A DNA stretch of 64,000 nucleotides from NCBI RefSeq assembly GCF_000721705.1, contig NZ_JOJL01000042.1, positions 124,001-188,000 of the forward strand, read 5' to 3'. This document shows, in pieces, positions 1 through 7,710 of the stretch. Under the pieces are notes generated by a model. That model searched no databases. It had not been told where the DNA came from and saw nothing but the letters and a program-made list of their open reading frames with translations. The DNA is from Actinoplanes subtropicus. Lineage in GTDB: Bacteria > Actinomycetota > Actinomycetes > Mycobacteriales > Micromonosporaceae. Position 1 is the first letter of the stretch; each line of letters begins with the position of its first letter. The translations under genes and the position numbers were made by a program.

Positions 1-139
1 CCGCGATGACGCCGTCCTGGTGGGGTCGCGCGCTTGGCGGCGGTGCCGTGATGAGGCCGTCGCGGTGGGGTCGCGCGCCTGGCGGTGGTGCCGTGATGAG
101 GCCCTCCTGGTGGGTCGCGTGCCTGGCGGTGGTGCCGTG
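1..139. repeat. About 45-bp tandem repeat, three copies, reaching a start codon
   Basis: Three imperfect copies of a roughly 45-bp unit (about 5-47, 48-92, 93-136) share the core GGTCGCGCGCCTGGCGG and end in GGTGCCGTGATGAGGCC. The last copy runs into the start codon of the sensor gene at 140, so the same GTGATGAGG start context is present three times. The upper edge may continue outside the window. Confidence 0.75.
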
Positions 140-1060
140 ATGAGGCCGTTCGACCACCCCGGCCTGCTGTACCGCGACGTGGACGAGTTCCTCGCGGCCA
201 CCGTCCCGTTCGTCCGGGCCGCGGTCGACGCCGGCGACCCGGTGCTGGTCGCCGTGCCGGGGGAGAAGCACGGCCTGATCCGGGAGGCGCTGGCCGGGGC
301 CGGCGACCGGGTCGAGTTCGCCGACATGGCGGTGAACGGGCGCAACCCGGGCCGCATCCTGCCGGCCGTGCTGCTGCCGTTCGCCGCGGCGCACCCCGGC
401 CGGCGCGTGGCGATCGTCGGCGAGCCGCTCTGGCCGGGCCGCACCGCGACCGAGCGGGCGGCCTGCGCGGTGCACGAGGCGCTGATCAACGCGGCCTTCG
501 AGGGGCGGGAGGCGTCGGTGCTGTGCCCCTACGACGCGGCCCGCCTCGACCCGGCGACGGTCGCCGAGGCCTGGCGCACCCACCCCGAGATGATCGACGG
601 CGGCGAGCGGGTGCCGAGCGGGGACTACCGGGATCCGCTGCTGGTGGCGGAGGCGGTCAACGTGCCGCTGCCGCCGCCCCCGGCCGGGGCCGCGGTCCTC
701 GCGTACGCCCGCTCGAAAGATCTTGCCGAAGTCCGGGCCTTCGTCCGCCGGCGCGCCGGCGTGCTGCTCGGCGACGAGCGCTCGCGCGAGCTGGTGCTGG
801 CCGTGCACGAGTTGGCCACCAACACGATCCGGCACGCCGGCGGCCCCGGGACGATCACCGTGTGGACCGAGCCGGGCCTGCTCGTCTGCCAGGTCGACGA
901 CGGCGGGCACATCGGGGATCCGCTGGCCGGGCGGCGCCTGCCGCCGCCGTCCGGCCCGAGCGGGCGCGGCCTGCTGCTGGTCAACCAGCTGTGCGACCTG
1001 GTGCGGCTGCGGTCCGGCCCGGAGGGGACGAGCGTCCGGCTGCAGATGCTGCTGACCTGA
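140..1060 (+). CDS. MEDS-domain anti-sigma regulatory factor / histidine kinase-like ATPase
   Basis: The 306-residue protein starts MRPFDHPGLLYRD. Residues 1 to about 165 match the MEDS (DcmR-type sensory) domain, with the usual opening (LLYRDVDEFLAATVPFVRAAV) broken into a helix and a RecA-like core. The last 130 residues form a HATPase_c_2 (RsbW-like) domain with the N-box region VHELATNTIRHAGG and a G-box near DDGGHIGDP. Such proteins sense small molecules or partners and bind or phosphorylate anti-sigma antagonists in the cytoplasm. The reading frame is open further upstream, but that part is the translated tandem repeat, so the ATG at 140 is preferred. A STAS protein lies at 57989 but is not linked. 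Confidence 0.8.
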   Translation: MRPFDHPGLLYRDVDEFLAATVPFVRAAVDAGDPVLVAVPGEKHGLIREALAGAGDRVEFADMAVNGRNPGRILPAVLLPFAAAHPGRRVAIVGEPLWPGRTATERAACAVHEALINAAFEGREASVLCPYDAARLDPATVAEAWRTHPEMIDGGERVPSGDYRDPLLVAEAVNVPLPPPPAGAAVLAYARSKDLAEVRAFVRRRAGVLLGDERSRELVLAVHELATNTIRHAGGPGTITVWTEPGLLVCQVDDGGHIGDPLAGRRLPPPSGPSGRGLLLVNQLCDLVRLRSGPEGTSVRLQMLLT

Positions 1061-2196
1061 GGCCGATCCCGCCGATCCCGCCGATCCCGCCGATCCCGCC
1101 GATCCCGCCGATCCCGCCGATCCCGCCGATCCCGCCGATCGACGGCGAAGACCCCCTGCGGCCCGAGGTGCTGAGCGGTCAGGCCGAGCAGCGGCGCGAA
1201 CAGGCCGCCGATGCTCACGCCGAGCCCGAGGGTGACGCCGGCCGCGGTGCCCGGCCGCCCCGGCAGGTAGTCCTGGCCGAGCTTGACCAGCACCGCGAAC
1301 GGGATGTTCAGCGCCACCCCGGCGAGCGCCGCGAAGACCAGCGGCGCGATCGGGCCCCCGGCCAGCCGCAGCGCGATCAGCGGTGGCACGGCGGCCAGCG
1401 CGCCGAACCGAACCGTGCGAACCGCGCCGATCCGGTCGGCAATCCTTCCGCCGGTCAGCGTGCCCGCGACACCGCCGACCAGGAAGACGGCGAGCGCTGC
1501 CCCGGCGACCTCCCGGCCGGCGCCGAGCTGCTCGATCCAGTAGAGCTCGATGAAGGTGTTGACGCCGAAGAACGCCGCCGATCGCACCACCGCGATCCCG
1601 GTCAGGGCGAGGAAGGGCCGCCACTGCTCGGTTCCGCTCCTCGCCGCCCGGAGCGCGCTCCTGGGACTCTTGTTCCGCAACAGGATCAACGCGATCACCA
1701 GCGCCGGCGGCAGGAACAGCACGGTCGCCGGCACACCCCACGCGACCAGGGCCGGCGTGGCCAGCACCGGAGCGAGGAAGAACCCGACACTCCCACCGGC
1801 CGCGAAGATGCTCATCGCGGCGGTGCTGTCCCCGGCCGCCTCCCGCGCCGCCTTGCCCGCCGCCGGATGGAACATCGCCACCCCGAGCCCCGACAACAAA
1901 ATCAAAGTCCAGACGATGGCGTACGTCTCGGGCACCAGCCCCGAAAGCCCCAGCCCGGCGCCGGCCAGCCCCACCCCGGCCGCCGCCATCCAGCCCAGCC
2001 GATAGCGATCGACCAGCACGCCGACCAGCGGCTGCGGCACCGAACTGCCGAGCGCCGCCGCGAGCGTCAGGCCCGACGCGGCGACATAGCTGTACCGGTG
2101 GTCGAGGACGAAGTACGGCACCGTCGCGGGCACCAGCCCCTGATAGAGGTCGTCGACCGCGTGCGCGGCCCCCCACAGCCAGATCCTTCTGCGCAT
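625..2196 (-). CDS. MFS transporter, fosmidomycin-resistance (Fsr)-like, 3' end disrupted by repeat
   Basis: Starting at ATG 2196, about 352 residues are convincingly a major facilitator: MRRRIWLWGAAHAVDDLYQG, the Fsr-type GLGVAMFHPAAGKAAREAAG region and about eleven membrane helices, ending near position 1140 (LTAQHLGPQGVFAV). The family is normally about 400 residues with twelve helices. From 1140 the frame enters the 9-bp repeat, giving (RRD)n, and continues antisense through the sensor gene to a stop at 625, so the literal product is 523 residues with a non-homologous tail. It is divergent from the AraC gene at 2251 with a 54-bp gap, so AraC probably controls it. A frozen truncation is the likeliest reading; it may still be expressed. 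Confidence 0.65.
   Translation of the reverse strand: MRRRIWLWGAAHAVDDLYQGLVPATVPYFVLDHRYSYVAASGLTLAAALGSSVPQPLVGVLVDRYRLGWMAAAGVGLAGAGLGLSGLVPETYAIVWTLILLSGLGVAMFHPAAGKAAREAAGDSTAAMSIFAAGGSVGFFLAPVLATPALVAWGVPATVLFLPPALVIALILLRNKSPRSALRAARSGTEQWRPFLALTGIAVVRSAAFFGVNTFIELYWIEQLGAGREVAGAALAVFLVGGVAGTLTGGRIADRIGAVRTVRFGALAAVPPLIALRLAGGPIAPLVFAALAGVALNIPFAVLVKLGQDYLPGRPGTAAGVTLGLGVSIGGLFAPLLGLTAQHLGPQGVFAVDRRDRRDRRDRRDRRDRRDRRDRRDRPQVSSICSRTLVPSGPDRSRTRSHSWLTSSRPRPLGPDGGGRRRPASGSPMCPPSSTWQTSRPGSVHTVIVPGPPACRIVLVANSCTASTSSRERSSPSSTPARRRTKARTSARSFERAYARTAAPAGGGGSGTLTASATSSGSR
1063..1140. repeat. 9-bp tandem repeat (CCGATCCCG), about 8.7 copies
   Basis: Eight perfect head-to-tail copies of CCGATCCCG and a partial ninth begin three bases after the sensor stop codon. 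The unit is a multiple of three, so it leaves every frame open, reading Arg-Arg-Asp on the minus strand and Ile-Pro-Pro on the plus strand. It sits where the minus-strand transporter gene should encode its last membrane helix. Confidence 0.95.
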
Positions 2197-2250
2197 GTCC
2201 AGCAGGTTTCCGCGTACGGGCCGAGCGGGCTTCCGATATTCTGCCGACTT

Positions 2251-3015
2251 GTGTCGGTAACCCGCCGAGTCCTGGACCGCCCGACGTTCCGGTCGCTGGC
2301 CCACCGCGAGCGGATCGACTGGCACTACCACGACGTGCACCAGCTGGCCCATCCGCTCCGCGGCGTCCTGCAGGTCTCCACGAGTCGCGGCGCCTGGGTG
2401 GTGCCGCCGAATCGCGCGGTGTGGATTCCGGCCGGCGTGGCGCACGCGCACCAGGCGCACGGCCCCACCGAGATGCGCTCGCTGATCTTCCAGGTGGGGG
2501 TGAATCCGCTCGCCGCCGAGCAACCCACCGTGCTGACGGTGGGGCCGCTGCTGCGCGAGGTGATCCGGGCGCTCTCCGGTCCCGGCTCGATGGTCGAGTC
2601 GCACCGCTATCACCTCGAGCAGGTCGCGCTGCACGAGCTGCGGGCGGTGCGGGCGCTGCCGCTGTGCCTGCCGGCGCCGGGCGACCCCCGGCTGGTCGCG
2701 CTCTGCGACCTGCTCGCGGCCGATCCGGCCGACGCGCGCACGTTGCGCGAGCTGGGGCGAGAGGTGGGCGCGGCCGACCGTACGCTGTCCCGGCTCTTCC
2801 GCGAGCAGACCGGCATCTCGTTTCCCCAGTGGCGGGGCCAGCTGCGCCTGCATCACGCCCTCAAGCTGCTGGCCGGAGGACTGCCGGTCACCCGGGTCGC
2901 GGCGGATTGCGGCTATCGCAGCCCGAGCGCGTTCATCGAGGCGTTCCGCGCGACGTTCGGCACCACGCCCGGGCGGTACCTGGCGTCAGGCGAGGACGGC
3001 GCCGATCAGGGCTAG
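2251..3015 (+). CDS. AraC family transcriptional regulator
   Basis: This is a 254-residue regulator with GTG start (VSVTRRVLDRP). The N-terminal part is a cupin-type sensor (FRSLAHRERIDWHYHDVHQL, then WVVPPNRAVWIPAGVAHAH). The C-terminal part is an AraC double HTH (LRELGREVGAADRTLSRLFR; VAADCGYRSPSAFIEAFRAT, ending FGTTPGRYL). The cupin residues HYHDVHQ resemble those that bind effector or metal. It is divergent from the Fsr-like transporter, a common regulator/exporter arrangement, and overlaps the convergent TetR gene by 30 bp at its 3' end. The GTG at 2251 is chosen because upstream codons lie in the transporter gene. Confidence 0.85.
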   Translation: MSVTRRVLDRPTFRSLAHRERIDWHYHDVHQLAHPLRGVLQVSTSRGAWVVPPNRAVWIPAGVAHAHQAHGPTEMRSLIFQVGVNPLAAEQPTVLTVGPLLREVIRALSGPGSMVESHRYHLEQVALHELRAVRALPLCLPAPGDPRLVALCDLLAADPADARTLRELGREVGAADRTLSRLFREQTGISFPQWRGQLRLHHALKLLAGGLPVTRVAADCGYRSPSAFIEAFRATFGTTPGRYLASGEDGADQG

Positions 3016-3540
3016 CGCCCGGCGTACGCGATCGCTCGGCTCTTCCGGGGAATCGGTGGCCAGGACCGCGCCGACCAGCGCGCCCACGACGGCGCCGGCC
3101 GCCGCCGCGGACAGCGTCGCGTCCATCCGGTCCGGGTAGGTGCGGCGGAGCCACTCGGCGATCAGGCGCTGGGCGGCGATCAGGCGCTGCATGGCCTGGG
3201 CGCGCAGTTCGGGCCGCTCGAAGAGGACAGCCAGCCGATCGGGCCCGGCCAGGTCGTCGGAGGCGGCGAGCACCCGTTCCACGATGACGTGCACGGCGGC
3301 GGTGCCCTCGGCGCCGGCGGCCAGCTCGCGGGCCAGCGCGGCCAGCCGCTCGTCCGCGCCCGCGAAGAGCACGTCCTCCTTGGCCCGGAAGTAACCGAAG
3401 AACGTGCGGGTGGAGACGCCCGCCGCCGCGGCGATGTCGGCGACCGTGGTCCCGTCGTAGCCCTTCTCGGCGAACAGGCGCTCGGCCGCACCGACGAGCG
3501 CGGCCCGGGTGCGTGCCTTTTTCTCCTCCCGCAGGCCCAT
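2986..3540 (-). CDS. TetR family regulator of the adjacent ABC exporter
   Basis: The 184-residue protein has a classical TetR N-terminal HTH at residues about 10-55 (RAALVGAAERLFAEKGYDGT, then TVADIAAAAGVSTRTFFGYF) and a helical ligand domain (TetR_C). It is divergent from the ABC ATPase gene with only 34 bp between start codons, and that gap holds the inverted repeat TTACA-N6-TGTAA at 3550-3565. It therefore very likely represses itself and the exporter. Its 3' end overlaps the AraC gene tail to tail. Confidence 0.88.
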   Translation of the reverse strand: MGLREEKKARTRAALVGAAERLFAEKGYDGTTVADIAAAAGVSTRTFFGYFRAKEDVLFAGADERLAALARELAAGAEGTAAVHVIVERVLAASDDLAGPDRLAVLFERPELRAQAMQRLIAAQRLIAEWLRRTYPDRMDATLSAAAAGAVVGALVGAVLATDSPEEPSDRVRRALALIGAVLA

Positions 3541-3549
3541 GGCTTGATC

Positions 3550-3581
3550 TTACACTTCGATGTAAAGTTGCATCATGATGC
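3550..3581. promoter_or_regulatory. TetR operator(s) between regulator and ABC exporter
   Basis: TTACACTTCGATGTAA (3550-3565) is an inverted repeat with 5-bp arms. A perfect 12-bp palindrome GCATCATGATGC (3570-3581) follows and covers the ABC gene start codon. Both lie in the 34-bp divergent gap, where only the local TetR is an obvious ligand. Confidence 0.6.
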
Positions 3582-4426
3582 AAGATTCTGTTCTGACGGT
3601 GGCGGATCTTCGGGTGCGGTATCCGGGTAGCGCCCGCGACGCGGTGGCCGGCATCGGCTTCACGGTCCGGGCGGGGGAGGTGTTCGGCCTGCTCGGGCCG
3701 AACGGGGCCGGCAAGTCGACGACCCAGCGCGTGCTCACCGGGCAGCATCGCGACTTCACCGGTTCGGTGTCCGTGCTCGGGCGGCCGGTCGCTTCGTGGG
3801 GGCGGCGGCTCTACGAGCGCATCGGGGTCGGCTTCGAGCTGCCGGCGTACTTTCCGAAACTCACCGTCCGGGAAAACCTGGCGGCCTTCGCGGCGCTTTA
3901 TCGGACGCCGTCGTCGCCCGACCAGGCGCTCGACCTGGTGGGCCTGGCCGACGCGGCCGATCGGCGGGCGGCGGCGCTGTCCAAGGGCATGAAGATGCGG
4001 CTCAACCTCGCGCGGGCGGTGCTGCACCGGCCCGACGTGCTGTTTCTCGACGAGCCGACCTCGGGGCTGGACCCGGCGAACGCGGCGGCGGTCCGGGCGG
4101 TGATCCGCGCGCAGGCCGACGACGGCCGGACGGTCTTTCTCACCACCCACGACATGCCGGCGGTCGAGGAGTTGTGCGCGCGGGTCGCCTTCCTGCGCGC
4201 GGGCCGGATCGTCGCCATCGACACGCCCCGGAATCTCCGGCTCGCCTACGGCCGGCCGTCGGTGGTGGCGGAGTCCCTGGTGGACGGCGTTCCCCAGCGC
4301 CGGGAGTTCCCGGCGACCGACGATCCCGCGCTGCTGGCGCTGCTGGCCACCGGGCGGGTGCAGACGGTGCACACGCGCGAGGCCGCCCTGAGCGACGTCT
4401 TCATCGCGGTCACGGCAGCGGCATGA
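3575..4426 (+). CDS. ABC transporter ATP-binding protein (drug-exporter type)
   Basis: The 283-residue ATPase has Walker A GPNGAGKST (about residues 44-52), signature LSKGMKMRLNLARAV, Walker B VLFLDEPTSGLD and H-loop TTHD. The layout matches the CcmA/DrrA group that pairs with an ABC-2 membrane subunit. Start is MMQDS; ATG 3575 or 3578 are both possible. Its stop overlaps the 30-codon gene (ATGA), which in turn overlaps the permease, so all three are translationally coupled. TetR control is inferred from the shared divergent gap. The substrate is not deducible. Confidence 0.88.
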   Translation: MMQDSVLTVADLRVRYPGSARDAVAGIGFTVRAGEVFGLLGPNGAGKSTTQRVLTGQHRDFTGSVSVLGRPVASWGRRLYERIGVGFELPAYFPKLTVRENLAAFAALYRTPSSPDQALDLVGLADAADRRAAALSKGMKMRLNLARAVLHRPDVLFLDEPTSGLDPANAAAVRAVIRAQADDGRTVFLTTHDMPAVEELCARVAFLRAGRIVAIDTPRNLRLAYGRPSVVAESLVDGVPQRREFPATDDPALLALLATGRVQTVHTREAALSDVFIAVTAAA

Positions 4427-4515
4427 CCGCCTGCACCGAGCGGCACCTGCGCGAGTTGCGCGCCCAGGCCGCGGGCGAGGGCCAGAAGGGCATGCCTGAG
4501 GAGGGCACAGCATGA
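4423..4515 (+). CDS. 30-residue small protein coupled to ABC exporter genes
   Basis: This open frame starts with the ATG of an ATGA overlap with the ATPase stop and ends with the TGA of an ATGA overlap with the permease start. It encodes MTACTERHLRELRAQAA followed by GEGQKGMPEEGTA, a soluble, charged helix with no membrane segment. Exact coupling at both ends favours real translation, at least as a ribosome bridge across the 85-bp gap. Function unknown; a purely coupling role or chance are the alternatives. Confidence 0.5.
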   Translation: MTACTERHLRELRAQAAGEGQKGMPEEGTA

Positions 4516-5921
4516 CCCGGCTGGTGGTCCTCGAGTCCCGGGTCCAGTGGCGGCAGGGGGTTCCGGCGGCGATGCTCGGGCTCGGCGTCTGCTGGGCCGG
4601 CGTGCTGGCCTCGGTGCCGGCCGGAGTCGCCCGGGCCGCCTCGCCGTACCTCGTGTTCGTCGAGGTCATGACCGTCGGCACGCTGTTCGCCGGCGCCCTG
4701 ACCGTCACCGACCGGGCCACCGGGGCCGCCGCGGCGCTCGGCGTCAGCCCGGCCGGTCCCGTTGCGCGTCTCGCCGCCCGGCTCGGACCGCTCGCCGCGC
4801 TCACCACGCTCGGCGCGGCGCCGGTGCTGCTCGCCGGCCGGCACGCGGCCCAGCTCGGCGCCGGGCTCGCGGCGGTCACGCTGTGCGGGGTTCTGCTGCT
4901 CGCCGTGGCCACCGGCCTGGCCGCGCGGCGGGACGAGTTCGTCGGGTTCATGGTGGCCCTCTCGGCGCCGATGGCCCTGCTGCTCGCCGTGCCGCTGGCG
5001 GTGTCCCTCGGCCTGCTGACCGGGCCGCTGTGGTTCCTCGCGCCGACCACCGGCGTGCTGGCCCTGCTGCGCGGGGATTCGCCCTATCCCGCCGCCGGGC
5101 TCCTCGCCTATCTGGGGCTGTGGACAGCCGCGGCGCTGGTCTATGCCGGCCGGCGGTTGCGCCCGGGCGTCCCCACGGCGAGCGGCCGGGCCGTGCCCCC
5201 GGCGCGCCCGCTGCCGGCCCGGCCGCGGTGGCTGGTCTTCCCGCGGGCCGACCTGCGCAACGTCACCCGCGACTCGATGCTCGCCGCCGTGGCGCTGAGC
5301 CCTCTGCTGCTGGCGCTGGCGTTGCGGCTCGGGTATCCGCCGCTGGCCGCCTGGCTGCGGCACACCCGCGGGGTGGACCTGGCGCCGTACTCGCCCGTGC
5401 TCGCGCTGCTGGCGGTCGCCGTCCACGTGCCGGTCTCGTTCGGGATGACCGCCGCCCTGATCGTCCTGGACGACCTGGAGGCCGGCACCCTTTCGGTGGT
5501 GCGGGTCTCCCCGGTGGGCGTGACCGGCTACCTGGCCTACCGCCTCGGGTTGGTGACGCTGCTCAGCGGGGCCGGCCTGGCCGTGGCCGCGCCGCTCTCC
5601 GGCCTGGTCCCGGGCCCGGCGGCGGGCGCGCTCGCGCTGGCGGCGCTGGCCGGCCCGCTGGTCACCGTGGCGACGATCGCGGTGGCCCGCACCCGGGTGC
5701 AGGGCGCCACCGCCGACAAGGCCCTGGCGCTGCCGCTCTACCTGCCGATCGCCGCGTGGTGGCTGACCGGGCCGGCCGGGTGGCTGCTCGCGCCGCTGCC
5801 GACGTACTGGATCGTCCGCGCCTGGCCCGGAACCGGCCCGGCGTACCTGGTGGGCGGTTTCGCGTGCCTGCTGGCCTGGCTGATCCCGCTCACCGCGGTG
5901 GCCCTCCGCCGTCTTCGTTGA
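4512..5921 (+). CDS. ABC transporter permease (multi-helix membrane subunit)
   Basis: This 469-residue integral membrane protein has around twelve hydrophobic segments in two similar halves, separated near residues 215-250 by a Pro/Arg-rich loop (PPARPLPARPRW). Short motifs such as TVTDRATGAAAALGVSP in the first half and VLDDLEAGTLSVVRVSP in the second are counterparts, so it looks like a duplicated ABC-2 permease able to form the whole membrane path. It is coupled to the preceding genes and presumably works with the ATPase as an exporter under TetR control. Its stop codon lies in the first copy of a 24-bp repeat. Confidence 0.8.
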   Translation: MTRLVVLESRVQWRQGVPAAMLGLGVCWAGVLASVPAGVARAASPYLVFVEVMTVGTLFAGALTVTDRATGAAAALGVSPAGPVARLAARLGPLAALTTLGAAPVLLAGRHAAQLGAGLAAVTLCGVLLLAVATGLAARRDEFVGFMVALSAPMALLLAVPLAVSLGLLTGPLWFLAPTTGVLALLRGDSPYPAAGLLAYLGLWTAAALVYAGRRLRPGVPTASGRAVPPARPLPARPRWLVFPRADLRNVTRDSMLAAVALSPLLLALALRLGYPPLAAWLRHTRGVDLAPYSPVLALLAVAVHVPVSFGMTAALIVLDDLEAGTLSVVRVSPVGVTGYLAYRLGLVTLLSGAGLAVAAPLSGLVPGPAAGALALAALAGPLVTVATIAVARTRVQGATADKALALPLYLPIAAWWLTGPAGWLLAPLPTYWIVRAWPGTGPAYLVGGFACLLAWLIPLTAVALRRLR

Positions 5922-5985
5922 CGGCGCGCCTGGCGGCTTCGCTGACGGCGCGCCTGGCGGCTTCGCTAACGGCGCCCGGCGGCGT
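5916..5985. repeat. 24-bp tandem repeat at the convergent gene ends
   Basis: Three copies of CTTCGCTGACGGCGCGCCTGGCGG (24 bp, the third slightly shortened) span the stop codon of the permease and the stop codon of the convergent OhrR-type gene. The in-repeat TGA serves as the permease stop, and the variant CTAACG in copy three supplies the TAG of the regulator. Confidence 0.85.
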
Positions 5986-6436
5986 ACTCCGTCGTGCTGG
6001 CCGTGACGCGGCGCAGCAGGCCCTGCAGCGTCGCCGTCTCGGCCGCCGACAGGCCCAGCGCCCGGGAGATCTCGATCGGCACGTCCAACGCCTCCGACCG
6101 CAGGGTCAGCCCGCCCTCGGTCAGCCGGATCGTCACGGTGCGTTCGTCGTCGAAGCGGCGCTGCCGCTCGATGTGACCCAGCGCCTCCAGGCGCTTGAGC
6201 AGCGGCGTCAGCGTGCCGTAGTCCAGGTGCAGCGCCGCGCTGATGTCCTTGATCGCTCGGGGGGCGTCCTGCCAGAGCACGAGCATCACCAGGTATTGCG
6301 GGTAGGTCAGGCCGATCCGGTCGAGCAGCGGCCGGTAGACGGCGGTCACCGAGCGGGAAGCCGCATACAGCGAGAAACAGATCTGGTCCTCCAGCAACAA
6401 CGACGAGGACAGCGCGACTTCCTCACGTTCGGGCAT
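5966..6436 (-). CDS. OhrR-like MarR family redox regulator
   Basis: The 156-residue protein has the OhrR hallmark N-terminus LEDQICFSLYAASRSVTAVY with a single reactive-type Cys at about residue 20, the LTYPQYLVMLVLW helix and a winged HTH (LDYGTLTPLLKRLEALGHI). OhrR proteins are repressors released when this Cys is oxidised by organic hydroperoxides. No ohr peroxidase gene is next door; instead it faces an alpha/beta hydrolase across a 99-bp gap holding a near-perfect 20-bp palindrome. The basic wing region RQRRFDDERTVTIRL is intact. Confidence 0.88.
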   Translation of the reverse strand: MPEREEVALSSSLLLEDQICFSLYAASRSVTAVYRPLLDRIGLTYPQYLVMLVLWQDAPRAIKDISAALHLDYGTLTPLLKRLEALGHIERQRRFDDERTVTIRLTEGGLTLRSEALDVPIEISRALGLSAAETATLQGLLRRVTASTTEYAAGRR

Positions 6437-6460
6437 GCCGCCACGCTACCACGCGAACAA

Positions 6461-6480
6461 TTAACTTGTGCACGAGTTAA
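6461..6480. promoter_or_regulatory. OhrR/MarR operator palindrome
   Basis: TTAACTTGTGCACGAGTTAA is a 20-bp palindrome with one mismatched pair, between the OhrR-like gene and the hydrolase. AT-rich outer arms around a central GTGCAC are typical for MarR/OhrR sites. Confidence 0.7.
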
Positions 6481-6535
6481 TCGCCCGCTAGGTTCTTCAG
6501 GCGTGAGCGGTCGTCACCGGATTCAGGAGGTTGTC

Positions 6536-7474
6536 ATGAAGGTTGTTCTCGAGCCCGCCGCCGCGGAGTTCGCCGCCGCCACGGCCAACCCGCCCTACCT
6601 GTTCGATCTCGGGCCGGCCGAGGGCCGCAAGGTCGTCGACGAGGTGCAGTCGGGCGAGATCGCCAGGCCCGCCGTCGACGAGGAGTGGGTCACCGTCGAG
6701 CCCGGCTCGGTGCGCGCCCGCGTCGTCCGGCCCGCCGGCGCCACGGGCGTGCTGCCGGTCATCGTCTACCTGCACGGCGCCGGCTGGGTCTTCGGCAACG
6801 CGCACACCCACGACCGCCTCGTGCGCGAGCTGGCCGTCGGCGCCGGCGCGGCGGTCGTCTTCCCGGAGTACGACCTGTCGCCCGAGGCCCGCTACCCCGT
6901 CGCCATCGAGCAGAACTACGCCGTCGCCCGCTGGGTCGTCACCGACGGCACCGCCCAAGGCCTCGACGCCACCCGCATCGCCGTGGCCGGCGACTCGGTC
7001 GGGGGCAACATGGCCGCCGCCCTCACCCTGATGGCCAAGGAGCGCGGCACCGTGCCGCTGGTGCAGCAGGTGCTGTTCTACCCGGTGACCGACGCCGCCT
7101 TCGACACGGGCTCGTACCACGACTTCGCGACCGGCTATTTCCTGCGGCGCGACGCGATGCAGTGGTTCTGGGACCAGTACACGACCGACCCCGCCGAGCG
7201 CGCCCAGCTCACCGCGTCACCGCTGCGCGCCGAGCCGGCCCAGCTGACCGGCCTGCCCCCGGCCCTGGTCATCACCGCCGAGGCCGACGTGCTGCGCGAC
7301 GAGGGCGAGGCGTATGCGAACAGGCTCCGCGAGGCCGGCGTCCCCGTCGTGGCCACCCGCTACCAGGGCATCATCCACGACTTCGTGATGCTCAACGCCC
7401 TGCGCGGGACGAACGCCGCCGAGGCGGCCATCACCCAGGCGATCACCACCCTCCGCGCGGCGCTCCACGGCTAG
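6536..7474 (+). CDS. Alpha/beta hydrolase, hormone-sensitive-lipase family
   Basis: The 312-residue esterase carries the HSL-family oxyanion motif HGAGW (about residue 80) and the nucleophile elbow GDSVGGN. A downstream acid region (EADVLRDEGEAYANRLREAG) and a C-terminal His (GIIHDF) complete the catalytic triad. There is no signal peptide, so it is cytoplasmic. ATG 6536 follows an ideal AGGAGG at 6525-6530. The gene is divergent from the OhrR-like regulator, which suggests induction by peroxides or another thiol-reactive ligand. The natural substrate is unknown; carboxylesters are likely. Confidence 0.88.
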   Translation: MKVVLEPAAAEFAAATANPPYLFDLGPAEGRKVVDEVQSGEIARPAVDEEWVTVEPGSVRARVVRPAGATGVLPVIVYLHGAGWVFGNAHTHDRLVRELAVGAGAAVVFPEYDLSPEARYPVAIEQNYAVARWVVTDGTAQGLDATRIAVAGDSVGGNMAAALTLMAKERGTVPLVQQVLFYPVTDAAFDTGSYHDFATGYFLRRDAMQWFWDQYTTDPAERAQLTASPLRAEPAQLTGLPPALVITAEADVLRDEGEAYANRLREAGVPVVATRYQGIIHDFVMLNALRGTNAAEAAITQAITTLRAALHG

Positions 7475-7484
7475 CGGCACACCC

Positions 7485-7514
7485 CCCGGCGACGGGCCAC
7501 CGCCCGTCGCCGGG
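7485..7514 (+). terminator. Terminator hairpin after the hydrolase
   Basis: CCCGGCGACGGG (7485-7496) pairs perfectly with CCCGTCGCCGGG (7503-7514) over a 6-nt loop, 10 bases after the stop codon. There is no T tract, as is common in high-GC actinobacteria. Confidence 0.75.
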
Positions 7515-7555
7515 TGATCGTCACCCTTCCGGCCGGGCCGCTCCCGTGACCTCTC

Positions 7556-7701
7556 TGTTATCGATAACAATTTGGCCTCTGTGGCGCCTGACAACGTTTG
7601 GGAAACAAGTTTCTCCGACATGTCGGTGACGTTGCGGGAACTGTTGACAGGGTCATTGTTAGCGTTCACACTCGACGCCACGCCGCTGCCCCAAGAAGGA
7701 G
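7556..7701 (+). promoter_or_regulatory. Regulatory region of the chvE-mmsAB operon
   Basis: A perfect 14-bp palindrome TGTTATCGATAACA lies at 7556-7569. A second, weaker dyad TGTTAGCGTTCACA lies at 7657-7670, just after a consensus -35 box TTGACA at 7644-7649; no clear -10 is seen. An AAGGAG ribosome site at 7696-7701 precedes the ATG at 7711. The dyads have the centred-CG form of LacI-family sites, but no such regulator is adjacent. Confidence 0.55.
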
Positions 7702-7710
7702 TAAAGCGCA

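Noticed and set aside
523..2250. Plus-strand extension of the AraC frame
   Set aside because: It crosses the sensor gene in another frame, the repeat and antisense of the transporter; the real domain begins near 2251.
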